From the NCBI GenBank assembly GCA_045533175.1, contig JAZSHJ010000008.1, forward strand, positions 1 to 6,194: 6,194 nt of DNA, written 5' to 3'. Positions 1 to 5,193 of the stretch are shown piece by piece. This stretch comes from SIG588 sp045533175 (GTDB lineage Bacteria > Bacillota > Clostridia > Oscillospirales > Acutalibacteraceae). Below the pieces are notes generated by a model. It saw only the letters and a list, made by a program, of their open reading frames with translations, was not told the origin of the DNA and made no database searches. The position numbers and the translations under genes are program-made. Numbering within the stretch: position 1 is the stretch's first letter; the number at the start of each line of letters is the position of its first letter.

Positions 1-113
1 AGGGAAGAGGGATTGCCGTACTCTTCCGTTAGATAAGGCATCATAGCATCCAACGCCTGCGGTGCCAGTTTCGTGGTTGCAGCGTTATCGGCATACACCG
101 TTTTTTGACTCAT
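1..113 (-). CDS. Cysteine desulfurase, NifS/IscS type (N-terminal part, truncated by window edge)
   Basis: PLP-dependent enzymes of this family take sulfur from L-cysteine, leaving alanine, and pass it as a persulfide to Fe-S cluster scaffolds or thiolation enzymes in the cytosol. Only 37 complete codons are visible, reading leftwards from the ATG at 113-111. They contain the family's N-terminal signature: YADNAATT (residues 7-14), then PYLTEEYGNPSS (26-37). This spacing is typical of the NifS/IscS group (class I); SufS-type proteins usually have a longer N-terminus. The start is supported by an AAAGGTG Shine-Dalgarno 11 nt upstream and by a separate promoter. The PLP-binding lysine and catalytic cysteine lie outside the window, so NifS, IscS and a tRNA-thiolation paralogue cannot be told apart and I give no symbol. 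It lies downstream of rnhA on the same strand, 112 bp away, and probably has its own transcript. Confidence 0.9.
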   Translation of the reverse strand, partial: MSQKTVYADNAATTKLAPQALDAMMPYLTEEYGNPSS

Positions 114-151
114 AATTTTGAAAACACCTTTCATTCAATGGGTTCAAACAT

Positions 152-180
152 AATATATACCATTTTGGTAGAGATTGCAA
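152..180 (-). promoter_or_regulatory. Predicted SigA-type promoter of the cysteine desulfurase gene
   Basis: Read on the minus strand, a -35 box TTGCAA (180-175) is followed after exactly 17 bp by a -10 box TATATT (157-152). Transcription would start near 145, giving a leader of about 30 nt before the ATG at 113. The spacer contains a perfect inverted repeat (158-170), which suggests that a repressor could act here. The prediction rests on sequence match only. Confidence 0.6.
158..170. promoter_or_regulatory. Operator-like palindrome 1 within the cysteine desulfurase promoter
   Basis: TACCA (158-162) and TGGTA (166-170) are perfect inverted arms around a 3-nt centre. The site fills most of the spacer between -35 and -10, where a bound protein would block RNA polymerase. 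A second palindrome of the same geometry (TAC-N7-GTA, also followed by GA on the plus strand) lies at 181-193. Fe-S and cysteine metabolism genes are often controlled by Rrf2-family regulators such as IscR or CymR. I do not recognise this sequence as a known box of either, so the regulator is unknown. Confidence 0.4.
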
Positions 181-193
181 TACATAAAATGTA
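181..193. promoter_or_regulatory. Operator-like palindrome 2 just upstream of the -35 box
   Basis: TACAT (181-185) and ATGTA (189-193) form perfect 5-bp inverted arms around AAA. It abuts the -35 box of the cysteine desulfurase promoter, and its centre is 23 bp from the centre of the palindrome at 158-170, about two helical turns. Both sites fit TAC-N7-GTAGA on the plus strand. Because the region is AT-rich, this one alone would be weak evidence; the pairing raises interest. Confidence 0.35.
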
Positions 194-225
194 GAACTTT
201 GGAGTGAATTATGCACACACTTTAG

Positions 226-666
226 TCAACCTGTAAACTTTTGCGAGGCGGCAACCGCCAAAGCGTCGCAACGCTCGTTTTCGGGGTGACCTTGATGACC
301 GTGAACCCATTGATAGGATAACGTGTGAACAGCAGTCAACGCAAGCAGTTCTTCCCACAGATCCGCATTGAGAGCAGGGGATTTATCCGCTTTACGCCAG
401 CCATTCTTCTTCCAGTTTTCTGCCCAGCCTTTTTGCAATCCGTCGATCACGTATTTGGAATCGCTGCACAGCAACACGCGGCACGGTTCTTTCAGCGCTT
501 TTAACCCTTCGATCACCGCTGTGAGTTCCATGCGATTGTTGGTGGTTTGCCGATCACCGCCGCTTAACTCTTTCTCATGACTGTTATAACGCAAAACAGC
601 ACCCCAACCACCGGGGCCGGGATTACCGGAACAAGCACCGTCGGTAAACAACTCCACGTTTTTCAT
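226..666 (-). CDS. rnhA: Ribonuclease HI
   Basis: RNase HI cleaves the RNA strand of RNA-DNA hybrids in the cytosol, removing R-loops and primer remnants, with two-metal-ion catalysis. The 146-residue product is close to the usual ~155 and looks complete. The catalytic carboxylates are all visible: D9 in FTDGACSGNPGPGGWG, E47 in NNRMEL, D69 in CSDSKYV, and D134 in the VHGHQGHPENERCD segment, which also holds the helper H124. The Trp/Lys-rich region at about 80-104 (GWAENWKKNGWRK) matches the basic handle of the E. coli type. The frame is open upstream to 750, but I start at the ATG 666-664. It has a GGAAAGGG Shine-Dalgarno 8 nt away, it places the FTDG motif at the normal distance from the N-terminus, and the promoter lies inside the longer frame. 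It is divergent from rnj and upstream of the cysteine desulfurase gene. Confidence 0.97.
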   Translation of the reverse strand: MKNVELFTDGACSGNPGPGGWGAVLRYNSHEKELSGGDRQTTNNRMELTAVIEGLKALKEPCRVLLCSDSKYVIDGLQKGWAENWKKNGWRKADKSPALNADLWEELLALTAVHTLSYQWVHGHQGHPENERCDALAVAASQKFTG

Positions 667-674
667 CGTTTTCA

Positions 675-682
675 CCCTTTCC
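675..682 (-). promoter_or_regulatory. Ribosome binding site fixing the rnhA start
   Basis: On the minus strand, GGAAAGGG ends 8 nt before the ATG at 666-664. It selects this ATG over the longer in-frame start at 750, which would add 28 residues with no counterpart in RNase HI. Confidence 0.75.
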
Positions 683-696
683 GCAGCATACGCCAT

Positions 697-725
697 ATCA
701 TAGCATATTTTTTTCACAATCGCAA
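697..725 (-). promoter_or_regulatory. Predicted promoter of rnhA with extended -10
   Basis: Read on the minus strand, -35 TTGCGA (725-720) is followed by a 17-bp spacer and -10 TATGAT (702-697). The three bases just before the -10 are TGC (705-703), an extended -10 element. Transcription would begin near 690, about 24 nt before the ATG at 666. That is short but sufficient for the Shine-Dalgarno. Confidence 0.7.
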
Positions 726-778
726 GTAATAATGCCGTGTTTTTTGCCAATAATCTATGCGGCAGGGAGGAGGAACAC

Positions 779-807
779 TTGACAAGACGGGATATTTGTT
801 TTATAGT
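779..807 (+). promoter_or_regulatory. Predicted SigA promoter of the rnj-gdpP-rplI-dnaB operon
   Basis: A consensus -35 box TTGACA (779-784) is followed after 17 bp by -10 TATAGT (802-807). Transcription would start around 813-815, leaving a leader of about 100 nt before rnj. A TATAAT at 809-814 is closer to consensus but stands 24 bp from the -35, so it is less likely to be the -10. This is the only promoter I can support for the plus-strand genes. Confidence 0.7.
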
Positions 808-901
808 ATATAATAATTATATTATGATAGGGTTTTTATGCAATCAAGCGTTGCTTTTCGACACAAAGTTTGCGCTTATACATACGTTCCGGTTTGAGTT
901 T

Positions 902-908
902 GAGGAGG
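902..908 (+). promoter_or_regulatory. Strong ribosome binding site for the rnj TTG start
   Basis: GAGGAGG is followed by a 7-nt spacer and then TTG (916-918). The near-perfect match to the anti-Shine-Dalgarno at ideal distance is what supports the non-ATG start. The next in-frame ATG, codon 29, would remove most of the N-terminal extension. Confidence 0.75.
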
Positions 909-915
909 TTTTCTT

Positions 916-2682
916 TTGACAAACGAAGTACAAAACAATGCAAAGGCAAATAAACGAACTGCATCTTCCGTTGCTTCGGCACAGCGTGTGCAAACCAAAA
1001 TGCGTTCTCCGAAAATCGAAAAAACAATATTGCCCGTAAAGATCACCTTCTTGGGCGGTTTGAATGAAATCGGCAAGAACATCACTATGATCGAGCACGG
1101 CAACGATGCCCTGCTGATCGATTGCGGCATGTCCTTTCCCGATGAAGATATGCCGGGTGTTGACATCGTTCTGGCCGACTACACATGGGTAGAGAAAAAC
1201 AAAGACCGCATTCGCGGCATTTTGGTCACACACGGTCATGAAGATCACATCGGCGGACTTCCGTATCTCTTGAAAATGGTGAATCTTCCGATCTATGCCG
1301 CGAAACTGACGTTGGCACTCATCCGATCGAAACTCAGCGAACACGGGCTTGCCAACTCCGCGAAATTGCACGAAGTGAAAGCCGGCACAGTCGTTCCGTT
1401 CGGCTCGATGTCGGTGGAATTTATTCGTGTGAATCACTCTATTCCGGATGCGATGGCACTTGCCGTCAAAACGTCGGGCGGGTATATCGTCCACACAGGC
1501 GACTTCAAAATTGATTGCACCCCGATTTCGGGTGAAATGATCGATCTCACCCGTTTCGGTGAATTGGGAAACAGCGGCGTGTTGGCGCTGATGGCGGATT
1601 CCACCAATGCTGAACGCCCCGGATACACCCCGAGCGAACGCACGGTGGGAGAAAGTTTTGCCAATCTGTTCCCGAAGGCGGAAGGGAAACGCTTGATCAT
1701 TGCCACCTTTTCCTCCAACCTTCACCGTATTCAGCAAATCATCGATGCGGCTGAATGCGACGGACGAAAGGTTGCCATTTCGGGGCGCAGTATGTTGAAC
1801 TACGTTTCCATTGCGATCGAGCTCGGGTATCTGCGCTGTCCGCAGGAAATCATGATCGACATCGATGTGATCAACCGCTATCCGAAAGATAAGGTGACGC
1901 TCATTACCACCGGTAGTCAAGGCGAACCTATGTCGGCGCTGTCGCGCATGGCGTTTTCGGATCACCGTAAGGTAGAGGTCGGCCCGGATGATTACATTAT
2001 CATCTCGGCAAACCCCATTCCCGGCAATGAAAAAATGGTTGGCCGTGTGGTGGATGAACTGCTCAAACGCGGCTGTGAAGTGGTATACGACCGGATGTAC
2101 GACGTACATGTATCCGGTCACGCTTGCCGCGAAGAACTGAAGATTATTCAAGGTCTCACGAAACCGCGCTACTTCATTCCCGTACACGGCGAACAAAAGC
2201 ATTTGCAAAAGCATGCTGAATTAGCCTACGCTATGGGAATGAAACGCCAGGATGTGCTTATTGCCGACTTGGGCATGGTTGTGGAATTGACACCCGATAA
2301 AATGACGGTTGCGGGCACCGTTCCCGCCGGTCGTGTGTTGGTGGACGGACTTGGTGTCGGCGATGTGGGCAGCATCGTGTTGCGCGACCGTCGCCATCTT
2401 GCCGAAGATGGGTTGATCGTAGTAGTTGCCTCCATCGACCGTATGAGTGGGCTGATCCTTTCGGGGCCGGATATCGTGTCGCGCGGTTTCGTATATGTGC
2501 GCGAATCCGAGCAGTTGATCGAAGAAGCCAAAGATCTGGCGTATCGTGTGTTGGACGATTGTTGCCTGGAGCATGCCGATTGGTCCACCATGAAAACCCG
2601 TGTGCGTGACGAATTGTCCCGCATGGTATTCCAGCGAACCAAGCGCAGCCCGATGATCTTGCCTATCATTATGGATGTATAA
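916..2682 (+). CDS. rnj: Ribonuclease J (metallo-beta-lactamase/beta-CASP family)
   Basis: RNase J combines 5'-to-3' exonuclease and endonuclease activity and is a central enzyme of mRNA decay and rRNA maturation in Firmicutes. The 588 residues show the whole family pattern: the entry motif FLGGLNEIGKN (45-55), the zinc motif HGHEDH (106-111), H174 in NHS, D196 in HTGD, the beta-CASP region with ATFSSN (263-268), TTGSQGEP (331-338), SGHA with H402, and PVHGE with H424. The C-terminal domain carries SGPDIVSRGFVYVRE (516-530). The first ~35 residues, rich in Lys, Ser, Gln and Asn, precede the conserved core and look like a flexible basic extension; typical members are near 555 residues. The TTG start is chosen for its excellent Shine-Dalgarno (902-908). 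gdpP follows after 37 bp with no terminator. I cannot tell J1 from J2 type. Confidence 0.96.
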   Translation: MTNEVQNNAKANKRTASSVASAQRVQTKMRSPKIEKTILPVKITFLGGLNEIGKNITMIEHGNDALLIDCGMSFPDEDMPGVDIVLADYTWVEKNKDRIRGILVTHGHEDHIGGLPYLLKMVNLPIYAAKLTLALIRSKLSEHGLANSAKLHEVKAGTVVPFGSMSVEFIRVNHSIPDAMALAVKTSGGYIVHTGDFKIDCTPISGEMIDLTRFGELGNSGVLALMADSTNAERPGYTPSERTVGESFANLFPKAEGKRLIIATFSSNLHRIQQIIDAAECDGRKVAISGRSMLNYVSIAIELGYLRCPQEIMIDIDVINRYPKDKVTLITTGSQGEPMSALSRMAFSDHRKVEVGPDDYIIISANPIPGNEKMVGRVVDELLKRGCEVVYDRMYDVHVSGHACREELKIIQGLTKPRYFIPVHGEQKHLQKHAELAYAMGMKRQDVLIADLGMVVELTPDKMTVAGTVPAGRVLVDGLGVGDVGSIVLRDRRHLAEDGLIVVVASIDRMSGLILSGPDIVSRGFVYVRESEQLIEEAKDLAYRVLDDCCLEHADWSTMKTRVRDELSRMVFQRTKRSPMILPIIMDV

Positions 2683-2719
2683 CTGCTGTTTGATTATTTA
2701 GGAAAGGAAGTGACACCGC

Positions 2720-4717
2720 ATGAAAAAACGTCCGATCTTTCATCTTTCGCCCGCAATCTGGGTGTTGCTGATCGCGCTTTCAACATTCACTGCTGTGTCG
2801 TATTTTTTCAATTTTTATCTGTTTGTTGCCGAAGCGGCGGCCTTGGTTGTCGTTCTCGCTTACACCGTATTTCGCCTGCTTTGTCTGCGCCGTGACGTGG
2901 CGCACTACATGGGGCGTGTGGTAGCTTCGCTGAACCATACCGAACGCGGGGCAATAGAAAGTTTTCCGCTTCCTGCGTTGGTCTGTTCCAATGAGGGAGA
3001 GATTCTTTGGTATAACTCGCTGTTCCGCAACACCGTGTTAGACAACAATGAAATATACGGTGAATCGGTCAGCGGCGTTACGGGCGGCGTGCCTGTCGGT
3101 GAAATCGACAACGGAATGGAGATTGTTCTCGCCTCCCGCCAATACCGTGTGATGATGCGCAATATTGGCGCGCGAGACGGCGGATTACGCATTCTCTATT
3201 ACATTGACATCACCCATTTGAAAGAGGTTGAGAACGAATACGAACTCAGCCGTCCGGCAGTAATGCTGGTCTACATAGACAATGTAGAAGAGATGGCACA
3301 AAACCTGCGCGACAGTGAACGTTCCCAATTGATCGGCAATGTTGGCACGTTGTTGGAAGATTGGGTAGCGGGCGGCACGGGCATTTTGAAGAAATACAGC
3401 CACGATTGGTTTCAGGTGGTGTTGGAAAAGCGGCAGTTGGACGAAATGATTGCCGACAAATTCACCATTCTTGATCGTGTGCGTGCATTGAAACTCGGTG
3501 AACGCACCATGGGAATCACCTTGTCGATCGGTGTCGGTCAAGGGGAAAGCTTTAAAGAATGTGAAACGTTGGCGCGTCAAGCCATCGAAATGGCACTTGG
3601 CCGCGGCGGCGACCAAGCGGCGGTTAAAACCAAAAACGGGTTTGACTTCTACGGCGGCGTTTCGCGCGGTGTGGAAAAGCGCACAAAAGTGCGCACCCGT
3701 GTGGTGGCCAACGCCCTGAACGATCTGTTAACCAACTGTTCGGAAGTGTTGGTCATGGGACACCGCTTTTCGGACTTGGATTGTCTGGGCTCGGCCGTTG
3801 CGCTGGCGGTAACGGCACGCGGATACGGAAAACGCGCATTTGTTGTAACCGACCGTGAAAAGACGTTGGCCATGGAACTCATCGACCGTTACGACGATGC
3901 GGATCGCGGTACAATTTTCATTGAACCTTCCGAAGCACGGGATATGTTAACCGATCAAACGCTGTTGATTATCACGGATACACACAGCAAATTGATGGTA
4001 GAAGATCCCGAACTCTTAAAAGCCGCCAAATCCGTCGCGGTGATCGATCACCACCGTAAGATGGTGGATTTCATTGATAACGCGTTGCTGTTCTATCACG
4101 AACCGTATTCCAGTTCGGCTTCCGAAATGGTGGCGGAACTCCTGCAATATATGGGAGAAAACCACCTTACCCAACTGGACGCCGAATCGCTGCTGGCGGG
4201 CATTATGCTCGATACTCGCAGTTTTGTAATGAAAGCCGGTGTGCGTACCTTTGAAGCGGCCGCTTATCTGCGCAAATTGGGTGCGGACACGGTAGAAGTG
4301 AAACGCATGTTTACCGGCAGCATGGAAACCTATCAAAAGAAGTCGGAGATCATATCTCGCGCCGAGATCTATCACAACACCGCGATTGCGTGCTATGACG
4401 GTACGCGCGGTGAAATTCGTGTAGCCGCGGCACAAGCGGCAGACGAACTGCTCTCCATCAAAGGCATTTACGCCTCTTTTACCATGTTTACGGAAAACGG
4501 TGCGGTGAACATTTCCGCCCGTTCCTTCGGAGAGTTCAACGTACAGTTAATTATGGAAGCCATCGGCGGCGGCGGCCACATTACCATGGCCGGTGCACAG
4601 TTGAAAGGTGTTACCATGGCACAAGCCAAAGAAAAATTGATTCAGGCAATCGATCGTCACCGCAATGATCGTGAACGGTCGCTCGCCGCAGCACAAACAA
4701 CTACTACCAAGCAATAA
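2720..4717 (+). CDS. gdpP: Cyclic-di-AMP phosphodiesterase GdpP (YybT), membrane-bound DHH/DHHA1 protein
   Basis: GdpP hydrolyses c-di-AMP to pApA and so affects potassium and osmotic homeostasis and cell-wall stress resistance in Firmicutes. The 665 residues show the full family architecture. Two transmembrane helices lie at about 11-30 and 33-55, followed by a PAS-like sensor domain (about 80-170). A degenerate GGDEF domain (about 178-312) has YSHDW at 226-230 where GGDEF is expected. Then comes a DHH domain with GH348RFSD352LD354, D420 in ITDTHS, D443-H444-H445 in IDHHRK and D498 in MLDTRSF. Last is a DHHA1 domain with GGGGH at 616-620. All metal-binding residues I would expect are present, so it should be active. 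The ATG at 2720 has an AAAGGAAG Shine-Dalgarno upstream. The downstream order rplI-dnaB is the classic Firmicutes arrangement; upstream, rnj stands where yybS often is. The Thr/Gln tail (659-665) is unremarkable. Confidence 0.96.
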   Translation: MKKRPIFHLSPAIWVLLIALSTFTAVSYFFNFYLFVAEAAALVVVLAYTVFRLLCLRRDVAHYMGRVVASLNHTERGAIESFPLPALVCSNEGEILWYNSLFRNTVLDNNEIYGESVSGVTGGVPVGEIDNGMEIVLASRQYRVMMRNIGARDGGLRILYYIDITHLKEVENEYELSRPAVMLVYIDNVEEMAQNLRDSERSQLIGNVGTLLEDWVAGGTGILKKYSHDWFQVVLEKRQLDEMIADKFTILDRVRALKLGERTMGITLSIGVGQGESFKECETLARQAIEMALGRGGDQAAVKTKNGFDFYGGVSRGVEKRTKVRTRVVANALNDLLTNCSEVLVMGHRFSDLDCLGSAVALAVTARGYGKRAFVVTDREKTLAMELIDRYDDADRGTIFIEPSEARDMLTDQTLLIITDTHSKLMVEDPELLKAAKSVAVIDHHRKMVDFIDNALLFYHEPYSSSASEMVAELLQYMGENHLTQLDAESLLAGIMLDTRSFVMKAGVRTFEAAAYLRKLGADTVEVKRMFTGSMETYQKKSEIISRAEIYHNTAIACYDGTRGEIRVAAAQAADELLSIKGIYASFTMFTENGAVNISARSFGEFNVQLIMEAIGGGGHITMAGAQLKGVTMAQAKEKLIQAIDRHRNDRERSLAAAQTTTTKQ

Positions 4718-4718
4718 A

Positions 4719-4722
4719 GGAG
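4719..4722 (+). promoter_or_regulatory. Ribosome binding site fixing the rplI start
   Basis: GGAG, within AAAGGAG and overlapping the gdpP stop codon region, lies 8 nt before the ATG at 4731. It favours this start over the in-frame ATG at 4665, which would overlap the end of gdpP and add 22 residues foreign to L9. Confidence 0.8.
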
Positions 4723-4730
4723 TTTCGGAT

Positions 4731-5171
4731 ATGAAAGTGATTTTAAAAGCCGATGTTAAAGGGCAGGGCAAAAAAGGACAGTTGGTTACCGTTTCGGACG
4801 GATATGCACGCAATTTTCTGTTCCCGCGCGATCTGGCCACTCCGGCCGATGCGCAGGCGATGAACGATCTGAAAAACAAAGAGGATGCCGCCCGTTTCCA
4901 TGCCGAAATGGAAAAGAAAGAAGCCCAAGCGGCGGCAGCCGCCTTGAACGGAAAATCCGTTAAAGTTGTGGCCAAAGCAGGCCAAAACGGCCGTCTGTTC
5001 GGTTCGGTTACCACCAAAGAAGTGGCAGAAGCGCTGAAAGTACAGTATAAGATCGAAGTGGATCGCCGCAAGATCAGTATGTCCGATATCAAGGCGCACG
5101 GCACATACGAAGGGGAGATCAAACTCTTGGCCGGCATTTCCGCCAAAATCAACATTGTTGTTTCCGAATAA
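4731..5171 (+). CDS. rplI: 50S ribosomal protein L9 (bL9)
   Basis: bL9 binds 23S rRNA near the base of the L1 stalk and reaches out from the large subunit, where it helps maintain reading frame. The 146-residue product has the normal family length. The N-terminal rRNA-binding domain (1 to about 40) has the expected GQGKKGQLVTVSDGYARNFL stretch (11-30) followed by FPRDLA (31-36). A Lys/Glu/Ala-rich connecting helix spans about 41-75. The C-terminal domain has GRLFGSVT (87-94) and ends in a beta-strand-like KINIVV (139-144). The start at 4731 is set by the Shine-Dalgarno at 4719-4722 and by the universal MKVIL-type N-terminus. It begins 13 bp after gdpP and ends 22 bp before dnaB, so it is very probably cotranscribed with both. 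Confidence 0.97.
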   Translation: MKVILKADVKGQGKKGQLVTVSDGYARNFLFPRDLATPADAQAMNDLKNKEDAARFHAEMEKKEAQAAAAALNGKSVKVVAKAGQNGRLFGSVTTKEVAEALKVQYKIEVDRRKISMSDIKAHGTYEGEIKLLAGISAKINIVVSE

Positions 5172-5193
5172 TCACGGAAAGGTCGTTTAATTT

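Larger units (their letters stand above)
667..915. other. Divergent intergenic region between rnhA and rnj
   Basis: This 249-bp gap holds the rnhA promoter and ribosome binding site on the minus strand, and the rnj promoter and an approximately 100-nt leader on the plus strand. The two promoters are about 53 bp apart and point away from each other. A GGGAGGAGGA purine tract (765-774) looks like a Shine-Dalgarno, but no convincing gene follows it. An AT-rich inverted repeat (810-825) sits at the predicted rnj transcription start. I see no RNA gene, riboswitch or terminator here. Confidence 0.6.

Noticed and set aside
196..225. Possible terminator between rnhA and the cysteine desulfurase gene
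   Set aside because: Only a 4-bp stem (AGTG/CACT) with an 11-nt loop can be drawn and no T-tract follows, so read-through from rnhA cannot be excluded, but no terminator can be called.
667..750. 28-residue N-terminal extension of RNase HI from an upstream in-frame start at 750
   Set aside because: The rnhA promoter (697-725) lies within it, the Shine-Dalgarno at 675-682 points to the ATG at 666, and RNase HI proteins normally begin just before the FTDG motif.
847..876. Hairpin in the rnj leader (AAGCG paired with CGCTT)
   Set aside because: The stem is only 5 bp with a loop of about 17 nt and no T-run; too weak to call an attenuator or riboswitch.
844..2214. Long minus-strand open frame (456 codons) opposite rnj
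   Set aside because: Its codons are in exact register with the rnj codons, so antisense stops need TTA, CTA or TCA on the sense strand, codons that rnj rarely uses. The frame ends where rnj uses TTA (2221-2223). The His/Phe/Arg-rich translation has no recognisable domain, and rnj is unmistakable.
3185..4435. Minus-strand frames opposite gdpP (3185-3616 and 4016-4435)
   Set aside because: Both are in codon register with gdpP and lack a credible start context; they are shadows of biased codon use.
4580..4622. Repeated TTACCATGGC near the end of gdpP
   Set aside because: The two copies encode similar short peptides (ITMA and VTMA) in the DHHA1 domain; this is coincidence of coding sequence, not a repeat element.
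4665..4730. Longer L9 starting at the ATG at 4665
   Set aside because: It would overlap the gdpP end by over 50 bp, lacks the good Shine-Dalgarno of the 4731 start, and adds residues absent from the L9 family.
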